The notes under the pieces were generated by a model, which did no database searches, was not told the origin of the DNA, and saw only the letters and a program-made list of their open reading frames with translations. From assembly GCF_012489685.1 (NCBI RefSeq), contig NC_080043.1, positions 62,489,920 through 62,553,919 on the forward strand: DNA of 64,000 bases. The letters are read 5' to 3'. A program made the position numbers and the translations under genes. Source of the stretch: Lotus japonicus (lineage: Eukaryota > Streptophyta > Magnoliopsida > Fabales > Fabaceae). The stretch's first letter is position 1; every line of letters begins with the position of its first letter. Below, piece after piece: positions 54,801 to 64,000 of the stretch.

Positions 54801-54819
54801 GGTCTATTTTTGATCTAAT

Positions 54820-55511
54820 GTTGATGGGGCTGCCAGAGGATCCCCGGGGAGATGCGGAATTGGAGGAATATTAAGAAATAGTGAGAAGGAAATTCTGGGC
54901 TTCTTTTCCAAAAATATGGGGGAAGGCTTTGCATTTGAAGCAGAGGTTTGGGCTATTCATGAAGTTCTTCATCTCTATTCAGTGAGGCAAATCAAATTCT
55001 TAATTATTGAAAGTGATTCTTCTCTAGCAGTAGGCTGGGTGAATAACAGAAGTAATAGACCGTGGAAACTGATTAATGTTCTAAATCAAATTGATTTGTG
55101 GCTGGAAGAAGTGAAATGTCTGAAGGTAAATCATATCTATCGGGATGCAAATTCTGAAGCTGACAGACTGGCTAAAAGAGGTGCTGATTTTACAAGAGAC
55201 CTTATCTATTTTAGAGAATCCCTTTAATTGTGCTAGAATCCGTATCTCATGTAATATACCTTATCTGATTTTGCTGGTTGTGTTTGTTGTATTGGGCTCA
55301 TGCTGCTGTTAGACTTTGGTCCGGCACTCTTTTTCCTCTCTTGGGTTTTTCCCATTGGGTTTTCCCTTGAGATGTTTTAATGAGGCTGACCACGAGGTGT
55401 TTTTTTAGTTATAAAATTGTATGCCCTTTACTAACTATCATGCCCACTATGAGAGGGTTGTTCTCATAGATCTGATTCTAATAATAAATACCTTTTGTTC
55501 TAAAAAAAAAA
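54820..55511 (+). mobile_element. 5'-truncated LINE carrying an RNase H-like domain
   Basis: The open frame ending at 55227 covers a near-complete RNase H domain: DGAARGSPGRCGIGGILRN (first Asp), EAEVWAIHEVL (Glu), IESDSS (Asp) and HIYRDANSEADRLAKRGADF (last Asp). This is the 3'-end domain of plant L1-type LINEs. A ~270-bp 3' UTR follows, then an A10 tail at 55502-55511. Reverse transcriptase and endonuclease are missing. No clear TSD was found. Confidence 0.78.
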
Positions 55512-55922
55512 GTATAACAGAGAAAAATAATTATAACAAAAGTTGAAGAAATTTAAATTTACTAAATAATATTTTACGATACTAAAATTATAACTTATTA
55601 TAATTTTTAAGTTAAAATTATTTCAAGTTCAAAAAAAAGTTAAAATTATTTTATTTTTGATAAAAAAGTATAAAAAAATATGTTATTATAACTTATATTA
55701 AAACCTTATTATTTAATTTAAAATATTTTAAATTTACTTATGGATTTTTCAAATAATTAAATTGGTTTTTAAAGATTAGTTATGATTGAAAAATAAAATA
55801 ACACATGGGGACAATAATTGAGTATCAATGTTTACAACCGGATATATGATAAATCAGCACCTCTACAATTGAAACCACAATAATATACCTAAAAACAGAG
55901 AACCCAAATCAATAAAATATAT
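55512..55922. other. AT-rich sequence, no gene
   Basis: Nothing recognisable. It ends at a sharp change to the LTR-derived 57-bp block. Confidence 0.5.
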
Positions 55923-55979
55923 TTTCTCTTTTTCGTCCTTAAACAAGTGGTTCGACGCGGAAACCTGGAAGGTACGAAC
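55923..55979 (+). repeat. 57-bp exact copy of LTR sequence
   Basis: Identical to 60849-60905 in the downstream LTR (from TTTCTCTTTTTCGTCC to AAGGTACGAAC). The flanks are unrelated on both sides. Confidence 0.92.
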
Positions 55980-56361
55980 TGTTCTTGGAATGAACATTGA
56001 AGAGAGGTATAGTACCTAGAGGTAGAGAGATTGTGCTGAGAGAGAATGAGAATGAGAGAGAGAATGCTGAATTTCATGCATGATTTTCCCAAATGAGCCA
56101 AAAGTCCCTTACAATTGGTATCTACCTTCTATTTATAGAGCTTGGGTACTACCTATTGGGCCAATTGGGCCTCCGGGATCAAGGCCCAACTTTAAGGCCA
56201 GGGTCCCGCTACAGGACGGGCTACATGCTGGGCGTTGCCCCTCTAGGGGCTCGCCCAGTCCACTAGTCCACAAGACACCGAGCTCGAAGTATGAGAGCTA
56301 AGTGTGTCTTTTAAGTGCCTTTACATGTGTCCTATTGTACACTGGGATCTAAGCTGTCAAC
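55980..56361 (-). promoter_or_regulatory. Possible LTR promoter segment on the minus strand
   Basis: Read on the minus strand, it starts TGTTGACAG at 56361, passes CTATAAATAG (TATA-like, ~56138) and then a CTCTCT-rich leader. This resembles the U3-R of an LTR. No partner LTR was recognised, so this is tentative. Confidence 0.35.
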
Positions 56362-56429
56362 ATGACTTGAGAAAAGTGTGGTAAACTATATCGCCAACAT
56401 GGCGTGAGCAAAAGGAAACTAACATCTTT

Positions 56430-56550
56430 AGCCACCCCGTCCACTGACTTGGCGAGCAACCCGAGCCGGCAAGTCCACAAGTCCACAAGTCCACATGCAC
56501 TGACTTGACGAGCAGCCGAGCCGGCAAGTCCACAAGTCAGCACGCGGCGA
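56430..56550. repeat. Imperfect tandem duplication (GAGCCGGCAAGTCCACAAG)
   Basis: Two units share CACTGACTTG(G/A)CGAGCA and GAGCCGGCAAGTCCACAAG, with internal TCCACAAG short repeats. They lie upstream of the gypsy-type ORF promoter. Confidence 0.8.
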
Positions 56551-56894
56551 GAGCGTTCACTTCGTATTGGCGATTAGTTGGAACAGGTGTATGATCGTTC
56601 GCCGGCGGGAAGAGTAACAGGCGATGGTGTTTGGTTTTTACAGTGGCGAGGCCTTTCGCGCTTTCCCTTGAAAACCCTTTCAAATCCCTAACTGCCCCAC
56701 GTGACTGCCCCACGTGATGTGTCAGTTACATCGATTTCCCTCTTTCTCCGGAACCGTCACTCCACTTTTCATAACTGTCCCATCGTGCGCAGTAACTCCC
56801 CCTTGCACGCGACCCACCTTCCCAAAACCATCATGACTTCCAACCTTCCACACGCGTCCAACACGCGTCACCCTTCCAGCTTCCCCCCTTCACC

Positions 56895-56901
56895 TATAAA
56901 A
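56895..56901 (+). promoter_or_regulatory. TATA box of the gypsy-type ORF
   Basis: CACCTATAAAAACCC lies ~220 bp before the ATG at 57118, with a CT-rich leader between. Position and context fit a plant TATA box. Confidence 0.55.
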
Positions 56902-57117
56902 ACCCTTCTTCCCCACGAACATCCCTTTCCGCGACCTCTCTTTACTTCCTTAATCGCTTACCAAACCCCCTCTGCCCACTTCCGTTCCGGAGCCGTCGCT
57001 TACCACCCTTTCCGCTACCCACTCTTCACCTCCCACTCCGGTGAGTTCTACTGTCTTTATCTTTGCATCATACACATACTCATCTTTTCCTTTCTTTCAT
57101 TTCTCTGTCTTCTAAAA

Positions 57118-59764
57118 ATGGCTTCAAACCCTACCTCCCCTAATCACTCCTCTTCCTCCTCCGAAAGTGACCCTGATTCCACTGCCGCCGGCGGCCTCCG
57201 TTTAGAGGTTCCGGAGATCCCTGCTTTCCGACTAAAAACCTACGCCACTCTGCCCCTTCCAGTCCAAGTAGCCCCCAAACACGAGGCTATAAACCAACCT
57301 TCCATCTTCCAAAATAGCGATCTCATCGTGCAATTCGTGAACTCCCTGGGTGGCTTGTCCTATGATGATGAGTTTAACGCCAAACTCAGGATCTGGATTT
57401 GTAGTCCCGGGGATCGCCCCTGGCTTCATAAGCCAGACGGCGACGTAAAGAGATCCCACTTTTTCTTTGCGTACGAATACATGTTTAGCGAGCTTGGAAT
57501 CAGGCTTCCCTTCTCGCCCTTTGTCCAAACCGTCCTCCGCGACATCAACGCGGCTCCCTGCCAACTCCACCCCAACGCCTGGGCCTTCATTCGGTGCTTT
57601 GAAATTTTATGCGCCGCTGTTGGCATCGCCCCCTCTCCCACCAGTTTCTTCTACCTCTACGATGTTGACCCCAAGTCCATCAAAAACAAAGGATGGATCT
57701 CCTTGAAGGCCCGAGCCGGCCGGAAGTGCTTGCATCCCCACAAAAGTAACGCGAAGTCCTCCTTCGCGCGGAAGTACTTTCGTGTGGCGGTTCACCCTGC
57801 CTACCCAGAAGCATTCACCCTTAGGGACGGGACCGCCCTTTTCCCTCTTTACTGGACGGAGAAGCCCAATGGGATCACCGATCCTTCAGAAGAGTCTTTG
57901 TCCGCCAACGACAAAGCCTTTCTTAATCTTCTTGCCCCACTTCCCATCCTTGACTGCACAACAGTCCTTGAGGGCGCTGACCTCTCAAGAACTCCCAAAT
58001 ACTTAGGTTCTCCATAGCTTACTTTTTATTGTTAACATTTGCTTTCTCGTCTCCTATGCTGTCACTGATTTTTTTTTTATCGCTGCAGAAGATATGAATT
58101 TCACAAACGCCGAGCTCCTGAAGGCTCGTGAGAGAAAAATGGCCCGCTTTTCCCCAAAGTTCAACACTGAGGGCGACGTGAAAAAGCGGGGCGGTGTCGA
58201 GGTCCAAGGTGAGGGCGCCAACGCTCCCAAAAGGAGAAAATTGGTCAAAGCCTCCTCCGTCGCCGGCACCTCCAACCCTGGCGCTCAACCCACCACCGCC
58301 GCTGCGTCTAAGGGTAAAAGTGTTGCTAAAGCCTCCGCCGCCGCGGCTACCGAGACAACCACTGTCCAGGCCCCCAAATCTGCCACCGCGGACGTGGCCT
58401 CTGCAGCCGCCACCAAGTCCACTGCTGTAGGTGCCACCGCTGCCTCCACCGATACCACAACTACCTCTGCTGGTGTTACAACTACCTCTGCTAATCCGTC
58501 GCCAACCGCTGACTCAACCGCCAACATCTCCCAACCTTCAGCTGTTGAGAAATCTGTCACCGTCAACGCCACGACAGCCGCCACGTCTTCTGATGCTCCT
58601 GCCGGGGAGAAAAGGAAAGAAAATGAAACTCCCCAGTCTCCCCCTCGCCAGGACGCACCTCCTAGCCCGCCCCCAACAGATGATGAGCGCTCTGCGCCTT
58701 CCCCACCTCGCCGCGAAGAGGGACCTTCTAATGTCGCCGCAACCCAGATTGAGCAAGCTCCTGGTCAAGAGAGCGGTTCCTCCAGCTACTTCAACATGCT
58801 TCCTAACGCCATTGAACCTTCAGAATTCTTGCTTACCGGCCTCAACCGCGAAGTCATAGAGAGAGAGGTTTTGAGCCGAGGTATTATTGAAACCAAGGAG
58901 GAAACTCTCGCTTGCCTCCTACGCGCTGGGTGCATCTTCGCCCACGCGTTTGAAAAGTTCAACGCCGCCACCATCGAAGCTGAGCGGTTGAAGGCCGAGA
59001 GTGCTAAGCATCAAGAAGCCGCCGCTGCTTGGGAAAAGCGCTTCGACAAACTGGCAACGCAGGCAGGAAAAGACAAGGTCTATGCCGACAAGATGATTGG
59101 CACTGCGGGAATTAAAATCGGCGAACTGGAGGATCAGCTGGCGCTGATGAAGGAGGAAGCGGATGGTCTTGACGCAAGCCTTCAAACTTGCAAAAAGGAA
59201 AAAGAGCAAGTTGAGAAGGACTTGATCGCCAGAGACGAGGCGTTGGTTGCGAAGGAGTCAGAGCTCGCCACATTGCGCGCTGAGCTGGAGTTAGTGAAGA
59301 AGGCGTTGGCGGAGCAAGAGAAAAAGTCTGCGGAGTCTTTGGCCTTGGTGAAGTCTGACATGGAGGCGGTGATGCAGGCTACGTCCGAGGAGATCAAGAA
59401 GGCGACTGAAACTCATGCTGAGGCCCTCGCCGCGAAAGATGCTGAGATTGCCTCCCAACTGGCAAAGATCAAGGGGCTAGAGGACGAGCTGGCGACGGAG
59501 AAAGCCAAAGCCACTGAGGCGAGGGAACAAGCTGCTGACATTGCCCTTGACAATCGTGAGCGCGGCTTCTACCTTGCCAAAGATCAGGCCCAACATTTGT
59601 ACCCAAACTTTGATTTCAGCGCCATGGGAGTGATGAAAGAGATAACCGCCGAAGGGCTGGTTGGTCCTGACGATCCTCCCCTGATTGATCAACACCTCTG
59701 GACGGCGACTGAAGAAGAAGAAGAAGAGGAAGAAGAAGAAACAGGAGAAAAAGATAAACAATGA
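57118..59764 (+). CDS. Putative gypsy-type transposon protein with coiled-coil C-terminus
   Basis: Two exons, 57118-58006 and 58089-59764 (donor TTAG|GTTCTC, acceptor CTGCAG|AAGATATG), give 854 residues without internal stops. The start is the first ATG of a Ser/Pro-rich N-terminus. Residues ~60-290 match the 'putative gypsy type transposon' domain family: FFFAYEYMFSELGIRLPF, then AWAFIRCFEILC and a KGWISLKAR block. Then come an Ala/Thr-rich linker with basic patches, a Lys/Glu/Ala coiled coil at ~560-800, and an acidic tail of about ten Glu. The family is common in plant Ty3/gypsy derivatives, and its biochemical role is unknown. High GC and GC-rich third positions contrast with the host genes. 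Its integrity suggests a recent insertion. Family assignment needs a profile search. Confidence 0.8.
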
Positions 59765-60690
59765 ACAATGTAATTTTAATGTCACTTAGCCTTTTCCGCC
59801 TTTTGTAATGCACTTTCCCGCCATTTATTTATATAAGCAACCTTCTGCCATAGCTTTTATATCGCCGTTGGATATTTTGTAAATCATGTTGGAATACTTT
59901 CGCCAAATATTCATTCGCCGACCTTATATCTTGCGCTATTTTTTCACGCGTCATGTGATTGAATTACGCCTAACGATTCTGTGCGTTAATTTTAACTAGG
60001 ACTTGTTGCTTGGTATTTCCCCACCAAGACTTTAACATTTTCCACACAAAGGGATAAATGGCCTCCATTCTTGAGGGCTTCGCCCGAGGCTTTGCCCGCT
60101 CGGGGCTTACAATGCTTGGGTCCCAATGGCCATTTGGGGGTCCCAAGACTTTTGCCTAGTTAACGGTGCTCGTCGTATTCTGGCGAGACTTACCCAGCAC
60201 ATCGCTTACGGGACCGGCGATCACATCGGACTTTCCGGGGGGTGATTCCCAGGCGTCAAAGGCCATTTGTGGAATCGCCACCACCTTCAGGGTTCTAGCA
60301 GGCCCCTTTGGGGATCAAGCTCGTCCCACTTAGTGATCGCCGTAATTCTTTGTGTCGATCGGCAATTCCGATCGTCAGGGAATCCCTGGAATTTTTGGAC
60401 ACGAATCTCATGAATTTTCGTTTTATTTTATTGATGGAGCGCCTCATTAAAAAACTCCTTTCGGAGAAAAAGAGCACGCTTTGTTATTGCAATACATTGG
60501 AGAATTTGAAAACACTTCAGGAAATTTTCAAAGATATCTGGCCCCGGCGACTCCGCCTTGTTCACTTTCTCGCCGGCGATCAACTATAATAGTAGCGCAA
60601 GTTCAAACCATTGAACGACCGAGGCAACCGCCTTCCGTCAAGCTCTTCTAAGTGGTAGGCCCCATTACCAAGAACTTTAACAATGCGATA
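59765..60690. other. GC-rich 3' flank of the gypsy-type ORF
   Basis: Shares the GC-rich character of the ORF (GGGTCCCAATGGCC, CTGGCGAGACTTACCC) and is probably part of the same element. No LTR, PBS or pol motif was recognised. It ends at ~60690 where a truncated LTR begins. Confidence 0.5.
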
Positions 60691-63600
60691 GGTTCAGGAA
60701 AAGTCCAAGAATTTATCGAAAAACCGATAAGAGTTATCGCACGATTAACCTACGCCTAATCCTAGGTCAAGGGTATTAGTGAATAGTTAATTTACACTTT
60801 AGGACACGATGGAAACTAATTCCAAAAATCTTCAGAGAAATGTTAGAATTTCTCTTTTTCGTCCTTAAACAAGTGGTTCGACGCGGAAACCTGGAAGGTA
60901 CGAACGTCAAATTCCAATTCTCGGAAGTTTGCCGAAACGGAATCCCTGATAGTTCAAGAAACCTAAGATCGACAGACGATGAAGACTTTTTCTATTCGGA
61001 GCTTCAAATGAAGATTCCACCCGCATTCTCCTATTTCTCTCGTTATTCCTGATCTTTCTCCAGAAGGAAGTTTTCTCATCCGACGATCACTGCAAAAAGT
61101 AGTTTTTCGGGATAAACCGACTTAAACCGACTCACACCGACTTTGTATCGTTTGATTTAATTCCAAGAATCCTGTTTTGAGTTCTGGAATTCAGTCGCCA
61201 GAACCTATCTTAGAATTCGCAGAGGAACGCGAAGGAAAAATCGGAATCGCGAAAAAAATCATTTTTCCGCATTTTCCAAAACCTATAAATAGCTTGAAAA
61301 ATTAGATTTTTTGCAAAAACTGCCCATTTCCCTCCCCAAACCCGCGAGCACCAAGAGAGAGAGAGAGGATCCGGATCTTCGTCGTTTCTTGCCCGTTTGC
61401 TTCACCGATAGTTGCTAATCGAAGACCTTGAGGTAGGTAAACTACATCTCTCTTCTGATCGTCGTTTCTGTCGACTTCTTCTATGTCTTTCTGTGCTCAA
61501 AGTTTTGAGCTTTTTGAAAAACTGTTCAAATAAGCTGATTTCAGCGTCTAAACTTCTTCCCTGCATGCTCCTGAGCGTGTTCTGCGGATTAGATTTTGTC
61601 AAAGGTCGACGAAATGCCGCCGGGATCAATTTTTGCATTAAATACCCATTTTTCGGTAAAGTCGCAACCTTTAAACTTAAATCTATCGACTTGGCTTAGT
61701 GCTAGTAGGATTTGTCATCATAAACGTCATTGTGGACGTCTCCATCCAATTTGTTTTTCAAAATCCAGTTTTGAAATTCTGAGCTAAAAATAATGACCAA
61801 ACTACCCCTATATCAGTTTTCGATCCGAAAATTTTTCCGAGCTTAGAACCGTCTTAGTTACGGCTTATGATAACCTAGGAACCAAGTTTGATCGAAGAAA
61901 AATCGACCCTCCCAATTAAGGAAAGTGGCCGAGAGCTATATCAAGGGGGGAGGAAAATCCGACTTTTTCGAAAACTTGTCTTAACGCGTTAGATTGTCGT
62001 ACCACGGAGTTTGTAGTGTACCGTGTAACCCTAGGGCTCCTTGATTGCTGAGTTTCTGACTCTTGGTGTTGATTTCTGTGATTTTTGCTTAAGGTTCTTT
62101 TGAGGAGATTCCTGGAGATCAAGGAGAAGAGCGTGAAGGACACTGTGAGGAGGAAGCTGGAAGACCCACCGGTGAGGGCTACTCTCTGAATTACTAGATA
62201 ATGTCTTAGGTGTCGACGAATTCGACTTGATTTATGTGTTATGCCCATACTTGCTAAATGTCTGAAATGTTTTATGAGGCTTCGGCCGATCTGGTTGAGT
62301 ACTTGATGCCATGATGTTGTGTGCTAAATGATTCACATGCTATGTGCTAAATGGTTAATTTAGGATGTGTTGGAATATGCTGTTTATGGTTATTGATTGA
62401 GCTGATTTACGCTATTCCACTTATAACTGTGATTCTGAGGAGTGAGGATTGCGGGCAAGTCATGCCGAATTTTTATGAGATTTTGAGAGAGTTTGAAAGG
62501 ACGAACGAAGTTCGGACCTTGTCATATTTTTAATGGATCGAGACCTTCTCAGAAATTAATTGGGATTATGGGATCCCTGAAACTCTTAGGAAGTATCATA
62601 AGACTAAACGAAATCTATTTTCTCAAGGAAAATTCATAAGACGTTAATTAATCTCTAAAAACCCTTGAACAATGATAACAACCTTAGATAAGAGCTTAGA
62701 GTCTGAATATTAGTCTTGAAAATATGAGAAGTGTCGTCGAGTCCGAGTTTTGAGGAACTTACAAGTTTTCGAGTATGTTGATACTCTTTTGCTCAATGAG
62801 CAGGTTATTGTTTGGCTATCTAAAGTTTAGCCGGAAATTATGAGTTTCCAAGTACTTCGGTACCTTTTCGCTCGATGAGCAGTTTATTGGTTGGCTATCT
62901 AAAGTTTAGCCGGGAACCATGAGTTCCAAAGTACATTCTTCTTCTTTTGATTAATTCATTTTGTCGCAGAATCGACATTTACCTTAGGGTATTCTTTTAG
63001 AGACATTAAGTTAGTTAGAACACGTGGCGACGTGTCGAGTGAGGTCGGAGACGTTGTTTGGCTAATCACTTGCATTCATGCACTCATTTTGAGGTTAATA
63101 CACGGCGTGATACCGGACCTCGGTGGATTCCAAAATGGTCATAAGACCCGGATTTCCATATTTAGGACACTACGGTGGTCCTTAGTAGCAGACGGAATGG
63201 CAGACCTACGGGTTCACTGCTGATCTGACTACTTTTGTGTGGTGTAAGAGACACGCGAGCAGGAAGGTACCCACCGTGGCTGGTGTTAGGGCCGCCTCGT
63301 TGATGTCCATCCTTCTTCCGGAATGCATTTTGTTACCCAGCATTGCATTTCATGCAACATACATACTGACTTAGTTGCTGAGTGTGATTGTTACTTGTTA
63401 ATCCTATTTGGGGCATGCTAATTGTTATTATGATTCTTTCATATTCATTGTGATATATGCAACCCTAGGATGTTATCCCTAAACTTCTAGGCCTGAGAGG
63501 CTAATAATTATTATCCTAAATATATATCTGGTTTTATTATTTATATAATTCTTTGGAGTTGACCCTCGCGTCTGCTGTGTGTGTTTGGGCGGACTACGCC

Positions 63601-64000
63601 ATTTGTCAAATAAGTATGGCGGATTGGTTTACGATGGTCAGCCCCTCGGGGGGGACCAGGTACGAGATGCTTGATCAGGATGACCCAGGTGCATGGGTGG
63701 TCGACCCCATAGGCCACCGTGTGACCTACACCGGTCGGATCATGGAGGACCGTGTTGACCGATTCTGACGCTTGACGGAGGGGGTGATGAGGAGACACAT
63801 AGTGAGCTTCAACTTGCCGCCTGGTGTGCATTGTGGACCCGGCTTGGGAGGACCACCACCACCATTATCTTCGGATGATGAGGACCCCTCTGAGGAGGTG
63901 CCAGTGGGTGGGACTTCGACGGAGTCCAGTCCGTCTGCTGCTGCTGTCATCGAGGATCTTGTTCCGGGCCCCGAGCCCGAGAGGCCAGTGCAGGAGCGCA
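60691..64000 (+). mobile_element. 5'-truncated long LTR of the 7114-10885 family, running off the window
   Basis: From GTTCAGGAAAAGTCCAAG it parallels 7228 onward of the LTR at 7114, about 115 bp in. Shared landmarks are CGGAAGTTTGCCGAAAC, GAAGACTTTTTCTATTCGG, ACACGTGGCGACGTGTCGAG, ATTCCAAAATGGTCATAAGA and TTCTTTGGAGTTGACCCTCG. The canonical TGTAAGG start is missing. The 3' end and any internal region lie beyond the window. A short frame at 63617-63769 (MADWFTMVSPSGG) lies inside the LTR, is not clearly shared by the other copy, and is not called as a gene. Confidence 0.82.

Noticed and set aside
58285..59813. Several long antisense frames opposite the gypsy-type ORF
   Set aside because: Alanine/valine-rich mirror frames caused by GC-biased codon use of the real gene.
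63541..63950. Short frames on both strands in the terminal LTR, including 63617-63769
   Set aside because: Inside the LTR, with no conserved domain and a different reading in the related copy near 10200-10400.

Overview
The window is plant nuclear DNA, very probably from a legume (Fabaceae). The signs are GT-AG introns, a GRAS gene resembling the arbuscule-associated RAD1 group, a PB1-containing Raf-like kinase, a bHLH52/53-type factor, a nuclear tRNA-Arg, and a dense load of plant transposons (Ty3/gypsy, long solo-type LTRs, MULE, hAT MITEs, Helitron, SINE, LINE), including interspersed repeats of a kind common in legumes. The species was not identified.

Positions 1-20240 are a nest of transposons that can be unpacked by target-site duplications (TSDs). 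The oldest layer is a MULE transposase remnant running into a gene for a plant mobile domain (PMD, MAIN-like) protein. Its exons are at 601-956, 5141-6004 and 19556-19785. A 4.2-kb minus-strand LTR without internal genes (957-5135, TSD AACAC) splits exon 3. A decayed Tekay/Del-like Ty3/gypsy element (6005-19550, TSD ACATC) splits the 3' part. That element's 5' LTR was hit by another long LTR (6689-13463, TSD TTTTT), which was itself hit by a related LTR (7114-10885, TSD CTTTT). Its 3' LTR carries an 800-bp hAT MITE (16880-17677, TSD AACCCCAC). Subterminal hairpin repeats follow at 19935-20236.

Positions 20240-42000 hold the low-copy genes: a GRAS regulator (25290-26912, +), a 1,253-residue PB1-Raf-like MAPKKK in eight coding exons (35784-28099, -) with a 5'-UTR intron, tRNA-Arg(CCG) (38300-38372, +), and a two-exon bHLH gene (40034-41878, +). 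No operon-like or shared pathway logic links them. They are separate plant genes with their own promoters.

Positions 42000-55500 are repeat-rich and AT-rich: a MITE, a tRNA-derived SINE with a 17-bp TSD, a probable Helitron with a broken Pif1-type helicase and a textbook 3' hairpin plus CTAG end (46140-51456), a foldback element and two LINE 3' ends. Positions 55900-60690 change abruptly to GC-rich DNA encoding an apparently intact two-exon protein (57118-59764) resembling the 'putative gypsy-type transposon' family with a coiled-coil C-terminal half. From 60691 to the window end lies a 5'-truncated copy of the same long LTR family seen at 7114.

No clearly new biochemical system was found. 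The most unusual items are the reconstructable nest around the MULE-PMD fusion, the intact GC-rich coiled-coil ORF, an in-frame 38-residue duplication in the kinase, a leader uORF overlapping the kinase start, and the head-to-tail Helitron junction.
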